DNA of 64,000 nucleotides from Methanosarcina sp. (GCA_003164755.1 PLUB01000059.1:1-64000), one strand, 5' to 3'. Positions 42,681-52,801 are shown, counted from the stretch's first letter. The notes: a model not told the origin generated them from the letters alone. Numbers and translations are program-made.

Positions 42681-43797
42681 ATGAACGAAAACATGAGAAG
42701 ATCTGGTATTGATATTATTGGAGATGTACCTTGGGGAACTCATATCTGCCAATTTTATAATTCAAAAGAAGATTTGACGGAAATTCTGGTTCCTTATTTC
42801 AAAGCGGGATTGGAAAACAATGAGTTCTGCCTCTGGATCACTGCACAACCTCTGGAAGCCGAGGACGCAAAAGAAGCTTTAAGAGGTGCTGTATCTGATT
42901 TTAATGATTATTTGGCTAAAGGGTAAATAGAAATCATCTCTTACACTTGCGTGCAAGTAGCTAGGCACATTTCCGATTCGGAAAGGATCATAAATTACTG
43001 GATCGAAAAACTCAATCATGCCCTGGAAAGTGGCTACAGTGGGCTGAGGTTCAGTGGAAATAGTTCTTGGGTGGGAAAAAAAGATTGGGTTTATTTTGTT
43101 GATTATATGGGAAAACTGGATGATATTATAGGTAAATACCGAATGATAGCTTTGGGCTCATACCTTGTCGACAAGTATAGCACAATCTATATTGTTGAAG
43201 TGGTCTCCAACCATCAATTTTCTTTGAGCAAAAAGGAAGGAAAATGGGAGAAGATAAATAATTTCGGGCGAAAGAAAGCTGAAGAAGCAGTTATTCATGC
43301 CACCAAAGGATTGGGAATATACCTTTGATGCTGTGCCAGACCTGATTGTTATATTAGACACTGAATTTCGAATTGTTCGTGCAAACAACTCCATGGCAGC
43401 AAGTTTGGGGATGACACCCGAACAGTGCATTGGATTGACTTGCTACAGGGTTGTACATGGAATGGAGGAGCCTCCCCATTTTTGCCCGCACAGGCAGTTG
43501 CTTAGTGATGGGTTTGAACATACTGTGGAGATTTGTGAGGATTTTCTCGGTGGTTATTTTATAGTAAGCGTCTCGCCACTGCATGATTATGGGGGAAAAC
43601 TCACTGGGTGCATTCATGTTGCTCGCAATATCAACGAGCGAAGAGAAGCAGAGGAAACTTTAAAAAAAGCATATGATAATTTAGATAAGTTAATTAAAGA
43701 AAGAACAAATCAACTTGAGAAAGCTTACAACTCGTTAAAGGAAAGTGAAAAAAGGCTTGGTGTCATGGCCCATAGTATCGTGATTGTGTACATTTGA
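42681..43797 (+). pseudogene. MEDS-PAS sensor, truncated and frameshifted
   Basis: From the ATG at 42681 (GGAGAGGAG upstream) it begins MNENMRRSGIDIIGDVPWGT, then HICQFYNSKEDLTEILVPYF: a MEDS domain, the sensory domain found in methanogen and methylotroph regulators. A TAA at 42924 interrupts it; the domain resumes IEIISYT and runs to EGKWEKINNFGRKKAEEA. An extra G near 43310 shifts the frame into a PAS domain (DWEYTFDAVPDLIVILDTEF, RIVRANNSMAASLGMTPEQC) and coiled coil. The similarity to the kinase at 30362-32308 ends at ESEKRL, then LGVMAHSIVIVYI and a stop. The PAS section is about 99 percent identical to that copy by eye. No kinase domain remains. Confidence 0.88.
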
Positions 43798-44792
43798 TAC
43801 TATTTATTTAAAGATATTACTTTATATAAAATATGTGAAAAATGTATATTCTTTCATATTCAACTAATATATTTCATATTCAACTAATATTCATGATTCA
43901 GAAATGCACTATTGCTTAGATCCCGAAATAAAATATTTTAGTGTAGTTTTGTGTCTGAAAGTAAAAAATTATCAAGGAGCTCTTCGATAGATCATGTCTC
44001 CTCCCACAACTTATGGGATCTATTTTTTGATACGTCATTGATGCTCATAAGGTCTCAGTTATTCACCACTATTTATCTGGTCAAGGATTGAGATTCCATA
44101 TCTTTAGGATATCCCTGCGGGATCAGACTGCTGCAAAATATTAAGGATCAAGAATTAGAGCACTCTTCAAAATAAGTGCGTATCTTAAAATTAAATCAAC
44201 TTCTGTAATTATATCATTAACAGGCTTGAGTTAAAATATAGATAGGGAAAAATTCCAAAATAAACATAGACATCTCTATCAATTCATATTCATGTAGAAT
44301 TACTCTATATACTTTATTTACAGTTTTTATCTTTTGCAGTTTTTTTCCATTGAAATATTATTACTATGTAACTATGTGGCACATTTTCATATTCAGAGAT
44401 ACGAGTAGCTGTATGTTGGACAAACCCACTTTTGGCAGAAGTCTTCATAAAAATAACATTCTATTGTAATTGTTTTTTTAAAAATTACTCCCAAATCGTA
44501 GTTATTTATCTCAACTGAATCTTCAGGAAGAAAGTTTTCTTCAATAAAATTTAATATTAGGTATCTAAAGACTTTGATAAGGAGAATATTTTCACAGATT
44601 TGGATCCACAAAGTCGATTCATCATATATTTCTTACTTAATCAAAGATGCAAGAAAAAATATAATCGCATCACATCAAAGATTCAATTTATCGATGCAAT
44701 CTCAAGCATAAGATTATTAGCCCTCAGTAGATGTCCATCTGATAAGCTGTTAGCATCAATCCAGTCTTCGAAAATGATCTATTCTGCAATTT
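43798..44792. other. gap with weak coding remnants
   Basis: A tandem TTTCATATTCAACTAATAT pair lies at about 43853-43890. On the minus strand from about 44780 to 44393 a run reads IDANSLSDGHLLRANNLMLE, then further unrecognised protein-like sequence with stops. No family is assigned. Confidence 0.4.
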
Positions 44793-44987
44793 TTAATAGA
44801 TTTCCTTAACCCTTCCAATCTGACCATTTGTTAATTGAACTTTTATTCCATGCTGATGATTTGAAGAATTAGTCAAAATTCGCTTCACAATGCCTTGAGT
44901 AATTTTTCCGCTCCTCTGGTCTTTTTTTAAGACAATCCCTACATTCAACCCTTCTTTAATGTTTGCTCTAATACTACTGCTGTTCAT
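44793..44987 (-). CDS. YwbE family protein
   Basis: Small protein of 64 residues (DUF2196/YwbE, PF09962). It begins MNSSSIRANIKEGLNVGIVL, then KKDQRSGKITQGIVKRILTN and HGIKVQLTNGQIGRVKEI. The conserved pattern G..V.IVLK.DQR.GK.T.GIV..ILT.S..HP.GIKV.L.DGQVGRV is easily seen. This is a KOW-like beta-barrel of unknown function, often suggested to bind nucleic acid. The frame is open to 45077, but family members are 60-65 residues, so the ATG at 44987 is chosen although no Shine-Dalgarno sequence precedes it. Confidence 0.85.
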   Translation of the reverse strand: MNSSSIRANIKEGLNVGIVLKKDQRSGKITQGIVKRILTNSSNHQHGIKVQLTNGQIGRVKEIY

Positions 44988-45085
44988 GGAGGAAGGTAAA
45001 TTTTGGAATATATCAACGTTGCTGTTGAGAATCCTGCTGCAAGTAACTGGGTATGTTAGTGCCACAGTAATGGGCAATATAGAAA

Positions 45086-45340
45086 TTATTCAAAATCAAG
45101 TCTCTTTATTTGATTATATGCATTTTTGTTCTTGCTTCCCTTATTTTCAACATAAATTTTGATAACATCGGAAGTTGTTACATAGTCAAGTATTCCAATG
45201 TTTTTTATCTTCTGCATAATTTTTGAAGGAGAATATTTTGGTTCAGCACCAACGAAAAGATGAATGTGATCACCATCATTATAAATTGCATCAAACTCAA
45301 AACAGTAATTTTGACAAATTCCAAGTATTATGTTCTTCAA
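45086..45340 (-). pseudogene. IS200/IS605 TnpA, internally deleted
   Basis: 84 codons matching a Y1 HUH transposase. CQNYCFEFDAIYNDGDHIHL contains the catalytic His-x-His (HIH), KYSPSKIMQKIKNI follows, and the end is DVIKIYVENKGSKNKNAYNQ with the presumed catalytic Tyr. The section between, normally about 30 residues with WGGEFWSDGYY, is missing and so is the N-terminus. Not functional. Confidence 0.8.
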
Positions 45341-45482
45341 AAAGTTGATGATTTATGTGGTTAAAAGAAAGTGTATACAATATTTGAAACAAAAAAAATA
45401 TGTAGTGCTTTATTTTTTGTACACAATGATTTACATTCATCAGTTACATTTAAATTCCAAAGGAGTTAAGAACATATATCCA

Positions 45483-45890
45483 CTATTTAGCAACTGTTCT
45501 TGTGGAGGTTTCCACTTTTAAGCGAGCTGTGGGAGAATTAGACCTGAATGAGCAGTTATTTTTCAACCTCCCTGCTTTATTATTTAGCTCTTCGGACCCA
45601 AAACTGCTATTGCAGGTACTTTTAATCCCTCTTGCTTTCATGTAGATCTTACATATCCTCGTTACAAAGTCGTCGATTTTATTGTCGATCAATTCCTGAG
45701 CAAGTTTTTTAATCAATTCCTTCGTCTCGCCCTTAGATTCAATCTTGTACCCTCTTTTTCTCAAAATATACTGGGAAACTGCCGATGGAACAATACCCAG
45801 CAACTTTGCGGAAGTTGCCTGTGACTTTTCTTTATTTACAAGTTTGATTGCGATATTGTCTCTTATTGTGGGAACAATAGCCTATACAGC
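45483..45890 (-). pseudogene. HTH transcriptional regulator remnant joined to a foreign tail
   Basis: The front reads VPTIRDNIAIKLVNKEKSQA, then SAKLLGIVPSAVSQYILRKR, a helix-turn-helix of an archaeal XRE-like predicted regulator (COG2522 type), and KELIKKLAQELIDNKIDDFV up to KARG. The last 45 codons (FGSEELNNKAGRLKNNCSFR and on to SPTARLKVETSTRTVAK) do not belong to that family and resemble the low-complexity tail of IS605 TnpB proteins. The start codon region is not intact: a shift separates the ATG near 45903 from the frame. Probably a chimera made by IS insertion and deletion. Confidence 0.6.
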
Positions 45891-46298
45891 CTTCTGGCAT
45901 GGAGGGGGAGTTCACAAAAAAGGAATATATTTAGTCCAATACAGCCCCGAAAATCATTTACATGCGCTAAGAATAAATTTGTAGCTCAGGAAACAGCGAC
46001 ACCTTGGCTTATAAAGTTCCGGTCACTTTTTGGATGCTCGGAGGTACAAACTGTAAATCAATATCATTTTGCAAATAAAATTCAGAAATGTAGTAGATAT
46101 CCGCCTAACATAGCAATATTTATTAGAGTCCACAGTATATAACAGACAAATAAAATTTCGGCCTTATCCATCAGTCATTGATCAAATATGTAAAAAGAAT
46201 AACTATTCCATTTTTAGGAATTTGGAAGGGCTTTGTGTTCCAATTTCAATAACTCAAAGACATGTTCAAAATTTAGATTTAAAGAAAGTAGGTATTGT
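45891..46298. other. gap before the acyltransferase
   Basis: No gene. A possible regulatory region for the acyltransferase; no definite TATA box can be chosen. Confidence 0.4.
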
Positions 46299-47462
46299 AT
46301 GTCCGATCTCAAAGAAACTAGCTTAGGAATTACCTGTGATCCTACGAAAGTGGCTCAAAAAAAAACTCATTATTACCCAGAAATAAATTATTTAAGGGGG
46401 TTTGCAATATTATCTGCGATTAGTGTTCACGTTTCTGGTAATTTTACAGAAATGTCTAAAATTAATTTATTAACAATATTGTATATGGCAATTGATGCTC
46501 TTTCTGGTGTTGCAGTTCCAGCTTTTATAATTATTTCTGGGTTTGTATTATATAATAGTTACAATGTAAATTTTCAAATCGGACATTTTTATTTAAAGAG
46601 ATTTAAATACATTCTACCTCCATACTTCATCTTTTCTATCTTATATACTATTTACGATTCCAAAATCCATCATCTAATAATAATAAATAAACCACTTAAT
46701 TTGGATTTATCAGATTTTTTAATTAAGCTTCTTACAGGTGGAGCTTATTACCATTTATGGTTTTTTGCTCTAATAATTCAACTATATCTTCTATATCCTA
46801 TAATTTTGAAAATATATACTTATTTTGAAAATAAAAATAGTGTTGCGTTATTTTTAGTAGTAGCATGTATATTCGGGATAATATACGATATTCTTCTGAA
46901 GAATCATATTTTATTTTTAAAAAATATTAAATTTATTAGCTATTTATTTTATTTTATATTTGGGATGTTTATGAGAAGTAACTATGAATTCATTAAAATG
47001 AAATCGTTTTCAAAAAAATATTATTCTTATATATTTATTTTTTTGTTACTCGGGACATTCTTAAATATTGTGGATTCTGCAAAAGAGTACTTTTTTTACA
47101 ATTTATTTAGTTTTGGTCCAGGGTATGAACAAATATGGGAAGTATTTGACATTGTTGTTCCACGGTTATATTTCACCATAATTGTTATAGTTATGTTATA
47201 TATTTCAATATTTTTATCTAAGTCAAAAAGCTTACGAATTATCGATAAATTAGGTTCATATTCATTCCCAATTTATTTGGTACATGCAATTATATTAAAC
47301 TTGATTGTTCTAGTGTTATCTAAAATTGGATTTACTTGGAATAATTTATTATTCTATCCTTGTGTATTTGTTCTGACATTGATTTTGAGTATATTTTCAG
47401 TAATAATTTTTGAACAAATACCATATGGTAAATATATAGATGGTGTTGGTAAAACGAGTTGA
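46299..47462 (+). CDS. acyltransferase family 3 (OafA/YrhL-like) membrane protein
   Basis: Integral membrane O-acyltransferase of 387 residues with about ten helices (PF01757), which transfers acetyl or another acyl group to sugars or surface polymers. The signature EINYLRGFAILSAISVHVSG carries the conserved Arg and His. ALSGVAVPAFIIISGFVLY and FYLKRFKYILPPYFIFSILY are the next family blocks, and WFFALIIQLYLLYP and SFPIYLVHAI are near the middle and end. The ATG at 46299 is preferred (AAAGTAGG upstream); a TTG at 46233 would add 22 residues. Codon use is even more AT-rich than the neighbours, which may mean recent transfer. It could decorate the glycans made by the 4-22 kb locus. Confidence 0.9.
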   Translation: MSDLKETSLGITCDPTKVAQKKTHYYPEINYLRGFAILSAISVHVSGNFTEMSKINLLTILYMAIDALSGVAVPAFIIISGFVLYNSYNVNFQIGHFYLKRFKYILPPYFIFSILYTIYDSKIHHLIIINKPLNLDLSDFLIKLLTGGAYYHLWFFALIIQLYLLYPIILKIYTYFENKNSVALFLVVACIFGIIYDILLKNHILFLKNIKFISYLFYFIFGMFMRSNYEFIKMKSFSKKYYSYIFIFLLLGTFLNIVDSAKEYFFYNLFSFGPGYEQIWEVFDIVVPRLYFTIIVIVMLYISIFLSKSKSLRIIDKLGSYSFPIYLVHAIILNLIVLVLSKIGFTWNNLLFYPCVFVLTLILSIFSVIIFEQIPYGKYIDGVGKTS

Positions 47463-48189
47463 GTAGCTAAAATTATGCTGGTCCCGCAAAATCCTAATAG
47501 TCATCAAATAAAACAACTGAGTGAATTTTAGAAAAATCATACTTTGTGCACAAAAATAGTTGAATTATTTAAAACTATGGCTTGAAATTAGTTTTATCCC
47601 TTTTCAAAAAAAGACATCAGTTGCGAATTGACAGAAAAAGGATTTCAGAAAATTGGGTTTGAAGGTATACTTTAATCCATTATTTATCATTGGACTTGCG
47701 CGGCTGAACGAGAAATTGATGGCATTAAAACCCAAACTATTTAAGCATAAATTAAATTAGGGGTATATTGCACTTGATTTTGTAACATAAATATATAAGT
47801 TATATATCAGTAGTACTCTTGTTGATTGTTTAATATATCTTCGTAATCCCTAATATCAGAGTTTATGAAATAAAATAGCATTCTTATCGCGTTATCCTTT
47901 GTAGGGTCCTTACAGCATCTTTTAAATGAATCTTCGGTATGTATCGTTGCATATCTAAAAGCCTAGGTTTCGAATTTTTGAAGATTTTCTTTTCCCATGA
48001 TAGTACCGTTAGTTATACATTTCTCGAGATCCCTTTTAAGCGGATAATAAAAGCAATCTAGTGTTTCTTTTATTTTTTTTCTCGCCATAATATACAAATT
48101 GACGTGGACATACATATAAATTTCACACTGTTTGATCATATCGAATCTTGTCAGAATTATATAAATATCAAAGTTCTTATTACCAAAAT
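47463..48189. other. gap
   Basis: AT-rich with no recognisable gene. The 103-codon minus-strand frame at 47963-48274 covers part of the coiled-coil relic in one frame and noise beyond it. Confidence 0.4.
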
Positions 48190-48540
48190 CGCCACCATGG
48201 CTTCTTAGCTTCCGGTGTTTCTTAGCTTTCTGATTGATTAAGATCTGCATTTGTAGCATGTAATTGTTGTGCATTGATTTGAGATCTTGTTCTATTTGAA
48301 TTGAATTCTCTATTTCTTGCTTTAATGCTTCAATGTGATTCTGTAATTCTTCTGATCATGCGCATAATTGAGCCATTTTTACCGGATCTGGAGCAACATA
48401 CAGGCCTTCATTTAGTCTTTGGATCTCAAATTTCAAGATACATTTCTGTGTCAGGCGTGTGCCCAAACTTATCCATTACATGTCCAAAAGTATCCACTGT
48501 ATGTCTAATTGTATCCATTATGTGACCATTAAATAATAAC
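48190..48540 (-). pseudogene. KKPWWRFW-type coiled-coil protein, broken, copy 2
   Basis: Read on the minus strand, fragments give LNEGLYVAPDPVKMAQLCA, stop, SEELQNHIEALKQEIENSIQ, IEQDLKSMHNNYMLQMQILI, NQKA, and after a shift ETPEAKKPWWRFW with two stops. The tail is diagnostic of the family also seen at 36960-37434. The N-terminal LYDEI region is missing. Confidence 0.65.
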
Positions 48541-49059
48541 TCTAGCCCGTCACATACTGCTCACGTGGGGCTATCATACCTAAGTTACTCGACTTTTTCC
48601 CACAAAGAAACAGGGACCCAAGAATAAACTTTTCTTTTTTCTTCAGCTATTGGTATAAGGACGGACACATAGAATAAAAACTTATATATTTATGCCGAAA
48701 TATCTCTTGGATGTATCCTATTTTTAGGAGTTTGTATCAGAATTATTATACAATAACTCCCCATATTTTTTCCTTGTAAATGGTAATAATAACGATTTTG
48801 TAATGTTCATGGGTATGTATCTTACTATTTTTTGATTTACTAAGTACTTTTCCAGAGCAAATTAGTATATTCGATCTGATATGTCATGATCGTTTTCTAG
48901 GTACATAAACAGAAATTAGGTTGTTTTCTGGAACCCACTAAAGAAAAATTATATGTAACAAATGATGATCATTAACGATGTCTCTAATTGACACAACCAA
49001 AAGAACAGTTGTTTCCACTGTGACTTTCGGAAGTGTGGCTAATGAAATTGCAGTCAAAA
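48541..49059. other. gap
   Basis: No gene; the last part leads into the pentapeptide relic. Confidence 0.4.
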
Positions 49060-49190
49060 AGGAGCTAACTTTTTAGGGGACAACCTTATAAAGGGTAACA
49101 TTATATGAGCTAACCTGAGATAAGTTTATTATTTAATATTAAGCCTTTTAAAGTGAAAACACTTTATTATGCAAAATTAAACGGGGTATT
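49060..49190 (+). pseudogene. pentapeptide-repeat protein remnant, copy 2
   Basis: Reads KGANFLGDNLIKGNII, stop, ANLR, then LLKVKTLYYAKLNGVFL. The KVKTL..AKL segment equals that of the copy at 36025-36231. Too decayed to encode anything. Confidence 0.5.
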
Positions 49191-49429
49191 TCTTAATTTA
49201 TTTTATAGAATGTGTGCTTGCCTTATTAGAAACTAAATATCCTCACACCTATTCAAAATCAATTTTTCTCATTTGCTCATATGCTTCATTGAGCAGATAC
49301 CTGATTAAATTAAAGTATAGGAGAATTTACTTTTTATTGCTAAACGTTGGGTTTCCTATTAGAGATGAAGGATATCTATTATCTTCAATTTAAAACTTCA
49401 AAGTGTATAAAGCTGAATATGATTTAGTT

Positions 49430-49443
49430 ACAAAATATATAAA
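49430..49443 (+). promoter_or_regulatory. TATA box for the small ORF at 49481
   Basis: ACAAAATATATAAATA lies about 40-50 bases before the ATG at 49481, the usual distance for an archaeal promoter with a short leader. A start site near 49465 is inferred. Confidence 0.45.
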
Positions 49444-49480
49444 TAGAGTTAGTGTTATTAATATTGAATGGAGGGCATAA

Positions 49481-49570
49481 ATGGAAAATAATCTTGAAGA
49501 AGTCGAGAGAGATTACATAGAATTTAGAAAAGAAATTGAAGAGGAAGAACACAGAAAGAGTGAAAAATGA
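49481..49570 (+). CDS. 29-residue acidic small protein, unknown
   Basis: ATG at 49481 is preceded by GGAGGGC at 6-7 bases, one of the strongest ribosome binding sites in the window, and by a TATA box at 49430-49443. The product begins MENNLEEVERDYIEFRKEIE and ends EEEHRKSEK with TGA. It is highly charged and probably forms a single helix. I do not recognise it. The initiation signals argue for a real small protein; the alternative is the 5' end of a gene that has lost the rest. Confidence 0.5.
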   Translation: MENNLEEVERDYIEFRKEIEEEEHRKSEK

Positions 49571-50304
49571 CATGTTAAAAACTCAGATAATGTAAGAGAT
49601 CAATGAATAAATTGATGGACAAATAAAACCTCTTCCACTGTTTTTTTAGTACGTAGATTTTTACGGCGGTTTATCAAAATTCTAGTATATCCTTAATATT
49701 CTATGTATCTTTTCGCATTCAGCTTTTAAGCATTTTAATGACTTGGCCATGAAGTTTTGATTTTTTTGTACATTCCAACCTGTAATATTCTTAAATTTTG
49801 GTCTAGGAAACTTAGTTTATCTTCCATTTTTGCATAGCTTTCTCCCCAATCTTTCTACATTTTATTGCTCAATGATCTATTCTCTCAACTTATCTTGCCA
49901 AATTGAATTAAGGCTCTAGCTTGATACCCTGTAGGAAAGATAGTTTTTAGCTCATGAACAGTAGATTCTAGTGCTATCATTACCTCATTTTTTACTTCGT
50001 TAAAGTCGCAGGAAAAACTTTTAAAACAATGTATATTAAAGAAATAGGTAATTACAAATTGACCACAATTCAGGTTTTGCTTGTTCCCTTGCAAATTATC
50101 GAATTTATTATGAACGATCTTAATGTAAAATTTGTATTATATTACTATTGAGGATTTGATAGACATCTAATTTTCACGAGTCATTTATATACCAGTTCTA
50201 AACATATGATAAATATAGGAGTTTATCGAAATCCTCGATTATCTATTGAGATGATATGAATACCTGATATAAACATATTTGAATCAATTTTTATTTCATA
50301 TGAT
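49571..50304. other. gap with coding remnant on the minus strand
   Basis: On the minus strand, 50094 to about 49650 reads IALESTVHELKTIFPTGYQA, a stop, then NRSLSNKMQKDWGESYAKME-like sequence and more stops. It looks like a decayed protein gene of unknown family. The single repeat arm at 50218-50236 belongs to the 7507-7596 family. Confidence 0.4.
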
Positions 50305-50685
50305 TTGCAAAGGACCGCTTTGGTTCTTGTGATAATTGGATTCATTGCTATGATAATGAGATTAGGTATATTAAATAAATATAAATTGAAAATACATGAT
50401 TTAATATTTACACTTGCTTATTTATTAGTAATTTTATCTCTTTCACCCATGATAAATTCTGCATACTTTGTCATAATTTTTCACATAATTTCTTTTTTGA
50501 TTTTAATCCACGGCTTAATAGGAATTGTGTTTTTAGTTATGGGATTTGTATTTGTAATAAATAAAGGAAACTTAAAAATCAAAAGAGAATGGAAAAATAA
50601 AAGAAATATGCAAATTCTTGAAGCTTTGTGGTTTATAAACTTTATATTAGGCACTTATTTAGTAGTTGGTTTGTTCAATCACTAG
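50305..50685 (+). CDS. four-helix membrane protein, unknown
   Basis: Frame of 126 residues with four hydrophobic stretches: ALVLVIIGFIAMIMRLGIL, LIFTLAYLLVILSL, AYFVIIFHIISFLILIHGLI and ALWFINFILGTYLVVGLF. A basic loop (NKGNLKIKREWKNKRNMQIL) follows the third. The HG residues in the third helix and the RxW loop recall small heme-less DUF420-type proteins, but this is weak. The start is uncertain: 50305 is an in-frame start without clear ribosome binding site, and the frame is open some codons upstream. The small ORF at 50747 follows. Confidence 0.55.
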   Translation: MQRTALVLVIIGFIAMIMRLGILNKYKLKIHDLIFTLAYLLVILSLSPMINSAYFVIIFHIISFLILIHGLIGIVFLVMGFVFVINKGNLKIKREWKNKRNMQILEALWFINFILGTYLVVGLFNH

Positions 50686-50746
50686 GTTTGTTGTTAACAT
50701 AATTACATTAAAAAGAATACTTAAAAGGCAGATTAAGGATTCCATT

Positions 50747-50881
50747 ATGATTATGAAAACATTCAGATACGAATTCATTGAACAAACAAACCGAAGAACG
50801 AAACAAAAGTCTATATTCTTTGGCGAGATTGAAAATTTTGATAAATTTGTATATGAGTGCAAAAAGTACAAGCTTTTGTAA
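50747..50881 (+). CDS. 44-residue ORF, unknown
   Basis: ATG at 50747 with AAGGAT upstream; the product has MIMKTFRYEFIEQTNRRTKQ then KSIFFGEIENFDKFVYECKK. Charged and aromatic, it looks like a folded small domain rather than noise. It follows the membrane protein by 61 bases and could share its transcript. Family unknown. Confidence 0.35.
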   Translation: MIMKTFRYEFIEQTNRRTKQKSIFFGEIENFDKFVYECKKYKLL

Positions 50882-51818
50882 CAGTCATTAGCCAAAGATT
50901 CTATAATTTACTGTCTTGTTTTCTACATGTATTCTATTTGTATTTATTAGTTAAGTGATGCGATTTTTTCGATATGAATAGCTGTATGCCTGAAAACTAA
51001 ATTAGAACCAAAATAAGGTTGTATAACTGTTGCAAATTAGGTCTCTCTCCACAGGCACGATTACCAAAAAAGTTAATTGCCATAGAGCTACTACTTTAAG
51101 ATATCTCAGAGAAACAGAGATCAGAATCAACAATACCTTGAACTTATGCGCCTTGAGGGTACTGTTTTGTCTAAAAGGATTCATCTCATAGATATATTTT
51201 CAAATCAACCAGAAACACTTATCACTTAGTTGATGTCACTCAAAAATGAAAGTTCATTCACCAAAAAGACTTAGCATTGGTTCTAAGAGAGTTAGAAAAA
51301 AAATTAAACGTACATTTTTTGAGGTGTATCATTTCAAACATTTAAGTCCTAATATCATAAAATTGGCTATTTGGTGTTTAGTGCGGGTTGAAAATAACTC
51401 TTTAGTTGAAGTGACCTTACTAAGGACCCACCACAAAATAAAATAGATATTTTGGAACAATGTTTGAATTTATACATTTGAGATATATAATTAAGCTATA
51501 ATTGATGTTGTGATTAAAATTTAAATTATAGAGATTTGAATCTTTAATGCTATTGATTTTTAGTTAACCTCCGTAAGTTCCATTAATTATATTTTTGAAA
51601 AATGCTTCCTTAGTAGGCATTATGTAGTGGCTAAAAAGACCGTTCAAATGGTAATATAAGCATCAAACTGAATGAAGAAGCGAAAATCAGATCTATTTAA
51701 GGTGCAACAAGCATGCTTATTGGAACGAATAATTAGGAAAAAATGACCGTCCTGGATATAGCAGAGTCAGGCAGTGTAAGATAAGTCTGATATATTAATT
51801 TTTTTTCAAGCGGTAAAT
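50882..51818. other. gap with unrecognised remnants
   Basis: Plus-strand scraps such as YLELMRLEGTVLSKRIHLID near 51110-51195 and the 66-codon frame at 51246-51446 are protein-like but unidentified. Some of 51650-51818 may be the decayed middle of groEL, although I cannot align it. Confidence 0.35.
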
Positions 51819-52316
51819 TTGATATCCTTAAAGGAATTGGTCATAGATACATGGACTAACTTTGGTGATAAAGCAGCCAGAATGAGGATTGATGATGCCC
51901 TAAATGCCACAAAAGCTGCAGTTGAAGAAGAGGTAGTTACCGGAGGCGGAGTAAGCCTTTTCTGCGCAGCTGCTACTCTAGATTCTCTGAAACTTGAAGA
52001 TGACAGACAGGTAGGCGTAAATATTATTAAGAGGGCTATCGAAGAGCCTATGCGTCAGATTGCTACAAATGCAGGTAGGGAAGGTGCTGAAGTTGTGGCA
52101 ACTATTAGGGCTAAATCCAGCGAGCTATTCGGGTACAATGCAAAGAAAGATGTATTTGAAGATCTTTTCGAAGCAGGTGTAATCGACCCGACAAAAGTAG
52201 TCAGAAATGCTCTCCAGAATGCTGCTTCAATTGCAGGAATGTTACTTACAACTGAAGCCCTTATTACAGACTTCGATGAAGAAAAGGATGAGAAGACAGC
52301 TACAATCATAATTTGA
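51819..52316 (+). pseudogene. groEL: GroEL (group I chaperonin), C-terminal third
   Basis: About 160 codons from [20 protein letters not shown] through [41 protein letters not shown] and [20 protein letters not shown] to [20 protein letters not shown] and the stop. The motifs [18 protein letters not shown] and [16 protein letters not shown] are those of bacterial-type Hsp60, not the archaeal thermosome. Methanosarcina is known to carry both types. The apical domain and N-terminal 370 or so residues are missing, so the folding cage cannot form. It is presumably a truncated duplicate of an intact gene elsewhere. Confidence 0.9.
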
Positions 52317-52801
52317 TTATATTTTTTACCGTAACTATTTAGGGTATAGTTAGCGGTGCTTCCCTTAGTGCCGCAAGAATACCCTCGATAACGGCAAACA
52401 GCTATTTTTTATTGTAGAGATTTAGGCTTTTGTTCTGTAAAAGATCCTTGTTAATGGTGTATTTCAGAAAATCCTTTATATTTTTTTATTTTAATTTGAT
52501 CATCCGGATATTTTTTGCCCACTACCTGACCATGAAGCCTTAAAATGATCTCTCTTTGAGAAGGTCATGAAATATTTGAAATACCATCGTAACTGAGCAA
52601 GGTAGTAGGTCGTGACGAAGCCCAATTCCTTATTAATATAATTGACTGGATAATTAAAATCCTCCTTGGACCCAGTTGTCATAGATGTACCCATTGGGAT
52701 TAAGGATATGTGGGTGAAGCATAACCTTATTGATATTGTTCCAGGCTTTTAGTATCACTACGTTAGACTGTTTTAAGTCCATAAAATACTCTTAAAAAAA
52801 A
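52317..52801. other. gap after the kdp remnants
   Basis: The minus-strand frame of 64 codons at 52500-52694 is unrecognised. The KdpD sequence stops at about 52840, so this gap probably replaces its lost remainder. Confidence 0.4.
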
